Positions 47,770 through 56,156 of a stretch of 64,000 bases of DNA are shown here, piece by piece. A model generated the notes under the pieces. That model was not told the DNA's origin, did not search any database, and saw only the letters and a program-made list of their open reading frames with translations. The stretch's first letter is position 1. Each line of letters opens with the position of its first letter. The position numbers and the translations under genes were made by a program. The DNA is from Streptomyces sp. NBC_01198 (lineage in GTDB: Bacteria > Actinomycetota > Actinomycetes > Streptomycetales > Streptomycetaceae), in contig NZ_CP108568.1 of the NCBI RefSeq assembly GCF_036010485.1, forward strand, positions 3,355,001-3,419,000. The letters are read 5' to 3'.

Positions 47770-47995
47770 GGCGCCTCTTTCCCACCGTCGTGGCTGGTCG
47801 CGCAGTTCCCCGCGCCCCCAGGTGAGTGCCACTTGCCGTGGGCGTGCCGCTTTCGCGCCGTCGTGGTTGCGCGCGCCCCTCAGGGCGCTTGGCCTGGGCG
47901 CGGAGGGTGGGCGTTTTTCAGGGGCGCGGGGAACTGCGCGACAAGCCCAGGGGGCGGGAAAGAAGCGGCGTCACCGCATGTGGCACCCGTCTCGT
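47770..47995. repeat. dispersed intergenic repeat, copy 4, with an inverted core
   Basis: A forward core GGTCGCGCAGTTCCCCGCGC (from 47796) with GTGAGTGCCACTTGCCGTGG, a partial second unit near 47867, and an inverted core AGGGGCGCGGGGAACTGCGC (from 47920). The opposed copies could pair into a long hairpin between the oxidoreductase and the diguanylate cyclase genes. No gene is visible in 47739-48055. Confidence 0.55.
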
Positions 47996-48055
47996 CGGGA
48001 CAGCGCGCCCCCCGCCGGGGGAAGGGGGCCCGGACAGGCCGGGTGAGGCAGGGGA

Positions 48056-49714
48056 TCAGCCGGCGCGGCGGTGGTTGGGGCGGGGGGAGGAGGAGCGGCT
48101 GCGCTTCTCGACGTACATGCGCTGGTCCGCCGAGTGGAGAACTTCCTCCGCGGTCATACCGCAGCCGGCCCACCCGATACCGAAGCTCGCGCCGACCCGG
48201 ACCGGGCGGCCGTCCACCCGGATGGGCGGGATGATCGCGTTGCGCAGCCGCACCGCGAGATCGGCCGCGTCGGCCGGGGCGAGCCCGTCGGCCAGGACGA
48301 CGAATTCGTCGCCGCCGAGCCGCGCGACGGTGTCGCCGTCGCGGACGGCGCCGGTCAGCCGGCGGGCCACCTCGATGAGGACGGCGTCACCGGTGTGGTG
48401 GCCGTAGCGGTCGTTGATGGACTTGAAGCCGTCCAGGTCGCAGAACAGGACGGCGAGCCCCTTCCCGGGCGCCGGGTCGTTCTCGTCGGGCGCGACGGTG
48501 TGGACGTGCGAGTCGTAGCCGACCGCGTTGAGCGGCGCGGCCAGCTCCTCGGGGCCGTAGCCGTAGCTGAAGGCGAATTCGTCGGGTCCTTCGGCCTCCA
48601 CGGCCAGTGCGGTCGCGTCCTTGTCCTGCGGGCGGTTGCACAGCCGGGCGGACAGCCGGGCGCGCAGCTCCGCGCTGTTGGGCAGGCCGGTGAGCGAGTC
48701 GTGGCTGGCGCGGTGGGCGAGTTGCAGCTCGCGGCCCTTGCGCTCCTCGATGTCCTCGACGTGGGTGAGCAGGAAGCGCGGCCCGTCAGCGGTGTCGGCG
48801 ACGACGGAATTGCGCAGCGAGACCCAGACGTAGGAGCCGTCGCGGCGGGCCAGCCGCAGTTCGGCCCGGCCCCCCTCGGCCGAGGTGCGCAGCAGCAGAC
48901 CGACGTCCTCGGGGTGGACGAGGTCGGAGAAGGAGTAGCGCCGCATGACCGAGGCGGTGCGGCCCAGCAGCCGGCACAGCGCGTCGTTGGCCCGCAGCAG
49001 CTTCCCGTGCTGGTCGCCGCCCATCTCGGCGATGGCCATGCCGCTCGGCGCGTACTCGAAGGCCTGCCGGAAGCTCTCCTCGCTGGCCCGCAGTGCCTGC
49101 TGGTCGCGTTCGAGCCGGACCAGGGCGCGCTGCATGTTGGCGCGCATCCGGGCGTTGCTGATCGCGATGCCGGCCTGGAAGGCGTACATCTGGAGCGCCT
49201 CGCAGCCCCAGGGGCCGGGGTGGCGGCCGGTGGAGGGGCGGTCGACGGAGATCACGCCGATCAGCTCGCCGCCGCCGTTCTGCGAGGACTGCATGGGGGC
49301 GTAGAGGCGGTCGCCGGGGTGCCACTCGTCGGCGAAGCGCGGCAGCGGGCCCTCGGTGTGCCACTGCGGCACGTCGTCGTCGATGAGGACCCAGCCCTCG
49401 GTGTGCGGGATGAAGCGCAGCGAGCCCCAGCGCTGGCCCATGCTGAGCCGCCGCTCCCAGGACGCGCGCGGGCCGACCTTGCCGGACAGCAGCGCCTCGC
49501 CGGCCGTGCTGCCGGCGAACGCGGCGACGACGAGGTCACCGTCGGGGCGGACCAGGTTGACGGCGGCCAGGTCGTAACCCAGCCCTTTGACCACCCCGTC
49601 GGCCACCGCCTGCAGGGTGTCGGCAAGACTGCGTGCCGTGTTGAGGTCCGCCACGACCTGGTGCAGTTGACGCAAGGTCGCGAGGCGGACATACGGCTCC
49701 GACTCGGTATCCAT
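48056..49714 (-). CDS. cdgB: diguanylate cyclase CdgB (GAF-PAS-GGDEF)
   Basis: Cytoplasmic enzyme making cyclic di-GMP, which controls Streptomyces development through BldD. 552 residues from ATG 49714 (MDTESEPYVRLATLRQLHQV). A GAF domain (20-190), a PAS/PAC domain (SEESFRQAFEYAPSGMAIAE, about 210-335) and the GGDEF domain (from HDSLTGLPN) follow. The active motif RLGGDEF is intact and RDGD five residues before it is a normal inhibitory I-site. A variable insert with HVHTVAPDEN sits inside the GGDEF domain, as in S. coelicolor CdgB. A CRP-type palindrome lies about 140 nt upstream. Confidence 0.9.
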   Translation of the reverse strand: MDTESEPYVRLATLRQLHQVVADLNTARSLADTLQAVADGVVKGLGYDLAAVNLVRPDGDLVVAAFAGSTAGEALLSGKVGPRASWERRLSMGQRWGSLRFIPHTEGWVLIDDDVPQWHTEGPLPRFADEWHPGDRLYAPMQSSQNGGGELIGVISVDRPSTGRHPGPWGCEALQMYAFQAGIAISNARMRANMQRALVRLERDQQALRASEESFRQAFEYAPSGMAIAEMGGDQHGKLLRANDALCRLLGRTASVMRRYSFSDLVHPEDVGLLLRTSAEGGRAELRLARRDGSYVWVSLRNSVVADTADGPRFLLTHVEDIEERKGRELQLAHRASHDSLTGLPNSAELRARLSARLCNRPQDKDATALAVEAEGPDEFAFSYGYGPEELAAPLNAVGYDSHVHTVAPDENDPAPGKGLAVLFCDLDGFKSINDRYGHHTGDAVLIEVARRLTGAVRDGDTVARLGGDEFVVLADGLAPADAADLAVRLRNAIIPPIRVDGRPVRVGASFGIGWAGCGMTAEEVLHSADQRMYVEKRSRSSSPRPNHRRAG

Positions 49715-49852
49715 GCCCCTCTCCGCGCCCTCGACAACAACTCCCGTGATCTCTGCGATACATCCGATGACACCGATGCCACCGGCTTACACCGGCCACT
49801 GAATCACAGCGAGCTTTACGGTCGGTACACAGGGTCAACAATTACTGCTGCT

Positions 49853-49868
49853 TGTGACTCAAGTCACA
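49853..49868. promoter_or_regulatory. perfect CRP-consensus palindrome
   Basis: TGTGACTC-AAGTCACA is a perfect 16-bp palindrome matching TGTGA-N6-TCACA. It lies between cdgB and the flavin reductase gene, in a spacer with clearly lower G+C. On the cdgB strand a TTGACC hexamer follows about 25 nt downstream of its centre, which would place the site near -60; no good -10 was found. Confidence 0.6.
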
Positions 49869-50023
49869 TCATCACGTAAGCGCATGAATACGCAGGGTGT
49901 GGGGGAGGTCCTAGGACCACGCCCCGACATGACTGCGACCACAGCCCGATCCGCATCCTCGTACCGACCCGTAACGTGAGGAACGTGCTTCACACTTCAC
50001 CAGACCGGCATCCTGGGACCACC

Positions 50024-50536
50024 ATGGCCCAGACCGTCGACACCGATGCCTTCCGCGCCGCGATGACCCGCCTGTCGGCGGGCGTCGTCCTCATCACCGC
50101 GCACGACCCGGACGACGGGCCGCGCGGCGAGGACGTCGGTATGACCGCGACCGCCTTCATGTCCGTCTCCCTCGAACCCGCGATGGTGCTGGTGAGCATC
50201 CGGGTCGGCTCCCGGATGGACGAGCTGCTCGAGCGGCAGCCCCGCTGGGCCGCGTCCGTGCTCAGCGAGAGCCAGCGGCACATCGCCGGGCGCTTCGCGC
50301 TGCGCGGCCGGATCAGCGACCGGCTGCTCTTCGAGGACATCTCCTACTACCGCGGTGAGCACTCCGGCGCCCCGATCCTGGGCGGCGCCCTGTCGATACT
50401 GGAGTGCGAGACGGCACAGCGCGTACCGGCCGGCGACCACGTGCTGGTGGTGGCGCATGTACTGGCCGCCAGTACCCCCAGCGCCGAGGGCGGCCCGCTG
50501 ACGTACTTCCGCGGCCGCTACCGCTTCCTGCGCTGA
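50024..50536 (+). CDS. flavin reductase-like FMN-binding protein
   Basis: 170 residues from ATG 50024. It has the split-barrel flavin reductase pattern: MTRLSAGVVLITAHD, GMTATAFMSVSLEPAMVLVS, WAASVLSESQRHIAGRFALR and a late GGALSILEC strand with VLVVAHV. Members supply reduced flavin to monooxygenases or act on FMN alone. In-frame GTG codons at 49976 and 49985 could add 13-16 residues. A CRP-like palindrome lies 155 nt upstream. No monooxygenase gene is adjacent. Confidence 0.85.
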   Translation: MAQTVDTDAFRAAMTRLSAGVVLITAHDPDDGPRGEDVGMTATAFMSVSLEPAMVLVSIRVGSRMDELLERQPRWAASVLSESQRHIAGRFALRGRISDRLLFEDISYYRGEHSGAPILGGALSILECETAQRVPAGDHVLVVAHVLAASTPSAEGGPLTYFRGRYRFLR

Positions 50537-50577
50537 GCAGCAGCGGGCAGCGGGCCGGGCACGGGCGGCCGGGCGGG

Positions 50578-51006
50578 TCAGTCCCAGCCGCCGCCGCTGC
50601 GGCCCCGCTTGGTCTCGCTGCGGCGCTTCTTGCCCCGCAGCCGCCGCTCGTTGATGCCGCGCGGGATCTTCGTCGCCCGCCGCACCTTCGGCGGCGGCGC
50701 CGTCGCCTCGCCAAGCAGCGCGGCCAGCCGCGCCATGGCCGTCTCCCGGTTGCGCCACTGCGAGCGGTGCTCGGAGGCCCGTACCGCGATCACGCCGCCG
50801 GTCAGCCGCCCCTCCAGCCGCTCCAGCGCCCGCCGCTTCCACACCGGGGGCAGCGCCTCGGTCGCCGCGAGGTCGAACCGCAGCTCGACCTGGCTGTCCG
50901 TGGTGTTGACGTGCTGGCCGCCGGGTCCTGAGGAGCGGGAGAAACGCCACTGGAGCTCCGCCTCCGGTACGGAGACGGAACCGCGGATGGTCAGTGGCCC
51001 GGACAT
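50578..51006 (-). CDS. arfB: alternative ribosome-rescue factor ArfB (YaeJ-type peptidyl hydrolase)
   Basis: 142 residues from ATG 51006. The release-factor GGQ motif is at residues 29-31 ([19 protein letters not shown]). The C-terminus is strongly basic ([20 protein letters not shown]), as needed to enter the empty mRNA channel of a stalled ribosome. It lacks the codon-recognition domains of RF1/RF2. Convergent with the flavin reductase gene and divergent from terD. Confidence 0.92.
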   Translation of the reverse strand: MSGPLTIRGSVSVPEAELQWRFSRSSGPGGQHVNTTDSQVELRFDLAATEALPPVWKRRALERLEGRLTGGVIAVRASEHRSQWRNRETAMARLAALLGEATAPPPKVRRATKIPRGINERRLRGKKRRSETKRGRSGGGWD

Positions 51007-51147
51007 GTCTCCATGATCCCGCGCCGGACGCCCCGCGTCACGGGATTTACCCCGCCGTGCGGAACCAGCGCATCCCCGGTCCGCGTTCAGTCCGATGAGG
51101 GTAGTTTCGACGGCAACACCTACGACCAGACACAAAGGGGACATCCC

Positions 51148-51723
51148 ATGGCGGTAAGCCTGTCCAAGGGCGGCAACGTCTCGCTGACCAAAGAGGCGCC
51201 CGGACTGACGGCAGTGACGGTCGGCCTCGGCTGGGACGTCCGCACCACCACCGGCACGGACTTCGACCTCGACGCGAGCGCCATCGCGGTCAACGCGGGC
51301 GGCAAGGTCTACTCCGACGGACACTTCGTCTTCTTCAACAACAAGCAGACGCCGGACCAGACCATCGTGCACACCGGTGACAACCGCACCGGCGCCGGCG
51401 AGGGCGACGACGAGGCCATCAACGTCAACCTGGCAGGGCTGCCCGCCGACATCGAGAAGATCGTCTTCCCGGTCTCCATCTACGACGCCGAGGCCCGCAG
51501 CCAGAACTTCGGCCAGGTGCGCAACGCCTACATCCGCATCGTCAACCAGGCCGGCGGCGGCGAGATCGCCCGCTACGACCTGAGCGAGGACGCCGCCACC
51601 GAGACCGCGATGGTCTTCGGCGAGCTGTACCGCAACGGTGCCGAGTGGAAGTTCCGCGCGGTCGGCCAGGGCTACGCCTCCGGCCTGGTCGGCATCGCCA
51701 CCGACTTCGGCGTCTCGCTCTGA
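51148..51723 (+). CDS. TerD-family stress protein
   Basis: 191 residues from ATG 51148, with AAAGGGG upstream. The family pattern is complete: [40 protein letters not shown] and [20 protein letters not shown], whose acidic residues bind calcium. Streptomyces carry many TerD proteins, implicated in stress response and development more than in tellurite resistance itself. A TerB-like gene lies 750 bp downstream. The stop codon is followed directly by 11-bp tandem repeats. Confidence 0.92.
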   Translation: MAVSLSKGGNVSLTKEAPGLTAVTVGLGWDVRTTTGTDFDLDASAIAVNAGGKVYSDGHFVFFNNKQTPDQTIVHTGDNRTGAGEGDDEAINVNLAGLPADIEKIVFPVSIYDAEARSQNFGQVRNAYIRIVNQAGGGEIARYDLSEDAATETAMVFGELYRNGAEWKFRAVGQGYASGLVGIATDFGVSL

Positions 51724-51778
51724 CCCGCCGCTGGCCCGCCGCTGGCCCGCCGCTGACCCGCCGCTGACCTGCCGCTGA
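51724..51778. repeat. 11-bp tandem repeat after terD, five units
   Basis: The unit CCCGCCGCTGG/A is repeated five times immediately downstream of the terD TGA, the later copies ending TGA and the fifth having CCTGCC. The repeat is too short to encode a product. Confidence 0.7.
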
Positions 51779-51857
51779 TCCGCAGGTGGGACGCCCCCCG
51801 TACCGGCCGCGCCCCGGCCGGCGCGGGGGCCTTCGGCCGATCTGGCACGATCAGCCG

Positions 51858-52346
51858 GTGATCGACCTCGGCTACGCCCTCTCCCGCCGCTTCCCCGACC
51901 CCCCGCAGACGGACTACCGCACCGCGGACGTACGGGCGCTGCGGCACGACCTCTTCTGCGGCGACGTCTACCTGGCCGAGGGCGAGCGGGAACTGTCCAC
52001 CGCGTGGGGGTGGGTGCCGGTGCTGGACTTCGCCTGGGCGCTGTGCGACATCGCCGAGCAGCTGGACCGGGACCCGGCGGGCGGCCGGGCGGCGCGGCCG
52101 CAACACGCCGAGTTCGACTTCACCGAATCCACCGACCGGCTGCGTTTCGTACGCCGCTTCGGCTTCGTGGACGTGACCGCCGACTGGCTGCCCGACGAGC
52201 CCGCGCTGCCGGTCCGGCACGCCGAACTGCGGCGCGAGGCAAGGGACTTCCTGCACGACGTGGTCGCCGACCTCACCGACATGCACGAGGGCCTGGCGGG
52301 CAACCCGGCCCTGTGGGCGCTGCTCGCCCGCTTCCCCCGGGTCTGA
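51858..52346 (+). CDS. conserved hypothetical protein between terD and terB
   Basis: 162 residues from GTG 51858 (VIDLGYALSRRFPDPPQTDY). No membrane segment or catalytic motif; the sequence is acidic with aromatic clusters (AWGWVPVLDFAWALCDIAEQ). It resembles a small conserved family seen beside TerD genes in Streptomyces, but I cannot name it. CACGAT ends 6 nt before the GTG with no ribosome-binding site, so it may be translated from a leaderless mRNA. Confidence 0.72.
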   Translation: MIDLGYALSRRFPDPPQTDYRTADVRALRHDLFCGDVYLAEGERELSTAWGWVPVLDFAWALCDIAEQLDRDPAGGRAARPQHAEFDFTESTDRLRFVRRFGFVDVTADWLPDEPALPVRHAELRREARDFLHDVVADLTDMHEGLAGNPALWALLARFPRV

Positions 52347-52466
52347 AGCACGCCGCCCGGCCGTCCGGGACACCCCGGTGGGGGGCGTTACGGTCGGCTT
52401 GGGAACTCCTTTACGCTCCGGATGAGTTCTCAGACCGTAACGACCGCCTGTGCGAGGAGACGCCCG

Positions 52467-52922
52467 ATGGCCCTGTGGGACCGCTTCAAGGAGTCCGCGA
52501 GCAACATGCAGACTCAGCTGAACGCCAAGAAGAACGACCTGAAGAGCGGTGCCTTCCGGGACGCCAGCATGGCGATGTGCGCGCTGGTGTCCGCCGCCGA
52601 CGGCACCATCGACCCGGCCGAGCGGCAGCGGGTCGCCGCGCTGATCGGCACCAACGAGGTGCTGCAGAACTTCCCGGCGCTCGACCTGCAGCGCCGCTTC
52701 GAGGACTACCTGGGCAAGCTGACCGCCGACTTCGCCTTCGGCAAGGTGGCGATCCTCCAGGAGATCGGCAAGGTGCAGAAGAAGCCGACCGAGGCGCGTG
52801 CGGTGATCCAGATCGGCATCGTCATCGGCGGCGCCGACGGCGACTTCGACAAGACCGAGCAGGCCGTCGTGCGCGAGGCCTGCTACGCGGTGGGCCTCAA
52901 CCCGCAGGAGTTCGACCTCTGA
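52467..52922 (+). CDS. TerB-family tellurite-resistance/stress protein
   Basis: 151 residues from ATG 52467, with GAGGAG upstream. It is an all-helical TerB domain with its two acidic metal-binding segments (VSAADGTIDPAERQR and IGGADGDFDKTEQAVV). An N-terminal helix (MALWDRFKESASNMQTQLNA) precedes the domain. TerB proteins link Ter complexes at the membrane in stress responses. It closes the small terD-unknown-terB group and is followed by a strong hairpin. Confidence 0.9.
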   Translation: MALWDRFKESASNMQTQLNAKKNDLKSGAFRDASMAMCALVSAADGTIDPAERQRVAALIGTNEVLQNFPALDLQRRFEDYLGKLTADFAFGKVAILQEIGKVQKKPTEARAVIQIGIVIGGADGDFDKTEQAVVREACYAVGLNPQEFDL

Positions 52923-52966
52923 CCGCCCCGCCGGTCCCCGCGGCCGGCCGCGCCGGTGGCACACCC

Positions 52967-52998
52967 ATGCCCGGGACGCCCGTCCGCGTCCCGGGCAT
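52967..52998 (+). terminator. 13-bp perfect hairpin after terB
   Basis: ATGCCCGGGACGC (52967-52979), loop CCGTCC, GCGTCCCGGGCAT (52986-52998), 45 nt after the terB stop. It divides the Ter group from the accessory region. The following spacer to 53275 holds a possible promoter (GTGACA, 16 nt, GATACT) near 53166-53193. Confidence 0.78.
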
Positions 52999-53275
52999 CG
53001 CCATGTGTGCGCGGGAGGCCGCGCGGGGCGGATAATGTCCGGACCCGGCCGAAGCCAGGGGCCGGTCCGGCACAATATGCTCCGGAATCGGCGCGAGCCC
53101 TGTCACATGCCGGTTGCACGTTGCGGATACCCAGTACGTTCGGCTCCGTTCGCGGGTAATACTTGCGTGACACTCTGTGGCAGGCACAGATACTTGGGGT
53201 TCGGGGAACCTCGGGCGTGCGGGGGCGCCCTTCGGTATCCGAGTGGCCGCCGGATCACCCTATGGAGGAAGGCAC

Positions 53276-54337
53276 ATGCTTCCCGTACCGAGTGAGGAGG
53301 CCGGCCCGGCGGGGGCGGCGAGCACGTCGGGCGGAGTCAGCACCCAGCGGGACGAGGACGCGGCGCTCGCGCTGTACGAGATGCTGCGCACCAAGGGCGG
53401 CATCCCCAGTGACGACCTCTACTCGGCTGCCGGCCTGGACGACGCGCACAACGGGCGCGGCTGGCGCCGGCTGAACGAACTGGGCCTGGTGCAGATACGC
53501 GAAGGCGTCGCCGAGGCCATCGATCCGGACGCCGCGCTGGCCAGGGCCATGGACCAGTACCAGATCAACGCGACCGAGCAGCTGCGCAGCGGGGTGCGGC
53601 TGCAGCGGGTGACCGAGGCGCTGCTGTCGGTCTACCGGCCCGCGGTGCAGCGCGAGACGAGCGAGGTCTTGGTGGAGTTCATCACCGAGCCGCGCCGCAA
53701 GCAGCGCACCAGGCTCGACCTGTCCGACGCTGCCCGTACCTCCTGCGGCTCGATGCATCCGGGGCCGATGCCGTCGATCGAGGTGCTGGAGGCGTCGCTG
53801 GAGCACGACCGTACGATCATGGCCCGCGGTGTCCGCAGCCGGGCGATCTACCCGATGTCCTGCCTGCACTCCCCCAAGTACGCCCGCTACCTGCACACCC
53901 TGGCCGACTCGGGGGTGGAGCTGCGGCTGGTCGACCACGCGCCCTTCGACATGCTCACCTTCGACCGGGACGCCGCCGTGCTGGCCGCCGACCCCGAGCG
54001 CCCCAGCGAGGCGGTCATCGTCATCCGCGGCACCGCGCTGATCCGCTCCTTCCTCGCGGTCTACGAGGACTGCTGGCTGCGCGGGCTGACCCTGGCGCGG
54101 GCCACCGCGAGCACGGCCGAGGACAGCGAGATCACCGGCCAGGAGCGGGTCATCATCCGGCTGATGGCCGACGGGCTCAGCGACGACCAGATCGCCCGCA
54201 AGCTGGGCGTGCACCGCCGTACGGTCCAGCGGGCCATCGCCAAGCTGATGGAGCGGCTCAACGCCACCAGCCGCTTCGAGGCGGGCCTGAAACTGGCCAA
54301 CGACGCGGAGTTCGCCAAGACCTTCGTCGTGCGGTGA
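53276..54337 (+). CDS. LuxR-type regulator with TrmB-like N-terminus, paralogue 1
   Basis: 353 residues from ATG 53276, with GGAGGAAGG upstream. Residues 25-85 look like a TrmB-type winged helix (LALYEMLRTKGGIPSDDLYS, GRGWRRLNELGLVQI), the middle contains CGSMHPGPMPSIEVLEASLE, SRAIYPMSCLHSPKYARYLH and a DHAPFDMLTFDRDAAVLAAD core, and the C-terminus is a LuxR/GerE helix-turn-helix (IRLMADGLSDDQIARKLGVH). Such orphan regulators are frequent near Streptomyces peptide and lanthipeptide clusters. Its stop overlaps the start of a paralogue (GTGA). Ligand unknown. Confidence 0.88.
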   Translation: MLPVPSEEAGPAGAASTSGGVSTQRDEDAALALYEMLRTKGGIPSDDLYSAAGLDDAHNGRGWRRLNELGLVQIREGVAEAIDPDAALARAMDQYQINATEQLRSGVRLQRVTEALLSVYRPAVQRETSEVLVEFITEPRRKQRTRLDLSDAARTSCGSMHPGPMPSIEVLEASLEHDRTIMARGVRSRAIYPMSCLHSPKYARYLHTLADSGVELRLVDHAPFDMLTFDRDAAVLAADPERPSEAVIVIRGTALIRSFLAVYEDCWLRGLTLARATASTAEDSEITGQERVIIRLMADGLSDDQIARKLGVHRRTVQRAIAKLMERLNATSRFEAGLKLANDAEFAKTFVVR

Positions 54338-55374
54338 GGCCGCCGCACACGGTGCCGGCCGACACCGCCGACGGGCGGGACGAGGAGGCCGCGCTCGCCC
54401 TCTACCGGGAGATACGCAGGGACGCCGGGGCGTCGGCCGAGCAGCTGCGGGCGGCGGCGGACCTGGACGAGGCGCAGGCGGCGGCCGGCTGGCGCTGGCT
54501 CGAACGGCTCGGCCTGCTGCGGCCGAAGGACAACGGGACCCTCAGACCGGTGGAGCCGCAGGCGGCGATCTTCGGGGCGATCGAGGCGTATCGGTCCGCG
54601 GCCGCCGAGCACGAGCGCGGGGTGCGGGAGATGCAGCGGGTGCTGCACTCGCTGATGACGGTCTACGAGCCGGTCGTCGCGCAGGACGACGCGGCGGATG
54701 TCGCGGTGCGCTTCCTCGGCGGCGACGTGCACAAGAAGCAGATGATGATCGACCTGAACGAGTCGATGCGCTTCAGCTGCGACTCGCTGCACCCGGGGCC
54801 GATGCCGCCGATGGAGATCCTGGAGTCCTCGCTCGACCGGGACCGGGGGATGCTGGCACGCGGGGTGCGGGTGCGGGCGATATACCCCCGCTCGTGCCTG
54901 CACACCCCCAAGCACCTGCGGTACGTCCAGGAGCTGGCGGCCGCCGGTGCGGAGGTCAGGCTGATCGACCATGCGCCGTACGACCTGCTGATCTTCGACC
55001 GGCACACGGCGCTGCTCGCCGCTGATCCAGAAGACCCCGGCCAGTCGCTCGTGGTGGTCGTCGGCGCGGTGCTGGTGAAGTCGTACATCGCCCTCTTCGA
55101 GGACTTCTGGCTGCGCGCGGTGACGCTCGACGCCCCGGAGCCGGAGCCGGGCCGCGGCCAGCCGGAGGTCACCGCCCAGGAGCGGGCCATCATCCGGCTG
55201 ATGGCCGACGGGCTCAGCGACGACCAGATCGCCCGCAAGCTCAGCGTCCACCGCCGCACCGTGCAGCGGGCCGTGGCCAAGCTGATGGACCGGCTGGACG
55301 CCGCCAGCCGCTTCGAGGCAGGCCTGAAGCTGGCCGCCGCCGCCGAGTTCACCGGGCTGTTCACCAGCCCCTGA
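54334..55374 (+). CDS. LuxR-type regulator with TrmB-like N-terminus, paralogue 2
   Basis: 346 residues from GTG 54334, translationally coupled to paralogue 1. The architecture is the same: AALALYREIRRDAGASAEQL, CDSLHPGPMPPMEILESSLD, IYPRSCLHTPKHLRYVQELA, DHAPYDLLIFDRHTALLAAD and IRLMADGLSDDQIARKLSVH. The helix-turn-helix is nearly identical to its neighbour, so both may bind similar sites or form a heterodimer, while the N-terminal sensor parts have diverged. It overlaps the end of the next, convergent gene by 14 nt. Confidence 0.88.
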   Translation: MRPPHTVPADTADGRDEEAALALYREIRRDAGASAEQLRAAADLDEAQAAAGWRWLERLGLLRPKDNGTLRPVEPQAAIFGAIEAYRSAAAEHERGVREMQRVLHSLMTVYEPVVAQDDAADVAVRFLGGDVHKKQMMIDLNESMRFSCDSLHPGPMPPMEILESSLDRDRGMLARGVRVRAIYPRSCLHTPKHLRYVQELAAAGAEVRLIDHAPYDLLIFDRHTALLAADPEDPGQSLVVVVGAVLVKSYIALFEDFWLRAVTLDAPEPEPGRGQPEVTAQERAIIRLMADGLSDDQIARKLSVHRRTVQRAVAKLMDRLDAASRFEAGLKLAAAAEFTGLFTSP

Positions 55375-56155
55375 CCGGGCCGCGGGCCGCCCCCGGCAGG
55401 TGGTCTGCCAGCCGGCGCAGCAGGGCGGCGATCGGTCCCGGCAGCCCGGGGAAGGTCGAGATGAGCAGGTGCACCAGGGCGAAGCCGAGCGGGGCGGAGA
55501 CCGGCCGCGCGGTCCGCAGCCAGGCGGAGACCGCCAGCCGCACCACCCGCTCGGCGTCGGCGGAGCCCTGCCCGTGCAGGCGGGCGGCGGCCACCGTGTA
55601 GAAGTGGGTGGCCGCGTCCCATTCCCCGTCCAGCGCGGCGTCGTGCGCGACGCGCAGCACCGCCGCCGCGGTGCCGGGCCCGGGCGCGGCCTCGCAGACC
55701 TCGTGCGCCAGCCCCGCCGGGTCCCCCCAGCAGGGGTCGGGCGGGCACCTGCCGGGCAGCGGCAGCAGGGCGCCGTCCACCGGGCTCGCGGTGCCGTCCG
55801 CGGCCACCAGGCAGCTCTCGACGCGGCCGTCGGGGTGCCCCACGGCGACCCGGGTGGGCCGGCCGTTCTCGCGGGCCTGCCAGGCGGCGGCGGACCAGGC
55901 CGGATGAGTACCGTCGCTGAGGTCGGCGGCCTGCGACATGACCGAGCCCCAGGTGTGCACCGTCCCGCCGGGCAGCACGGCGACGCTCACCGGGGTGACG
56001 GCGCCGCCCCGGTCCGTGCCCGGCCGGGGCGCGAACCAGTCGCCCGCCCAGTACGACGTGGCCGGCGGGATGACGGGCACGGCCACCGGGAGCAGCCACG
56101 CGGGGCCGGTGCCGGTCCGGCCGGATAAGGCCTCGTTCGCCTGCCGCCCGGCCAC
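55361..56155 (-). CDS. unknown protein encoded after the PLP-decarboxylase homologue
   Basis: 264 residues from GTG 56155, one base after the stop of the decarboxylase-like gene, so the two form an operon. No recognised domain. Features seen are a Trp/Gly-rich N-terminal half (SYWAGDWFAPRPGTDRGG, TVHTWGSVMSQAADLS) that looks like beta structure, and a helical C-terminal half (AALDGEWDAATHFYTVAAAR, LRRLADHLPG). No signal peptide or membrane segment. Its role is probably tied to that of the decarboxylase homologue. Confidence 0.7.
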   Translation of the reverse strand: MAGRQANEALSGRTGTGPAWLLPVAVPVIPPATSYWAGDWFAPRPGTDRGGAVTPVSVAVLPGGTVHTWGSVMSQAADLSDGTHPAWSAAAWQARENGRPTRVAVGHPDGRVESCLVAADGTASPVDGALLPLPGRCPPDPCWGDPAGLAHEVCEAAPGPGTAAAVLRVAHDAALDGEWDAATHFYTVAAARLHGQGSADAERVVRLAVSAWLRTARPVSAPLGFALVHLLISTFPGLPGPIAALLRRLADHLPGAARGPVRGW

Positions 56156-56156
56156 G

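Noticed and set aside
51148-52922. Functional tellurite-resistance operon
   Set aside because: Only TerD- and TerB-like genes are present; TerA, TerC and other Ter components are missing, and TerD proteins are common stress proteins in Streptomyces.
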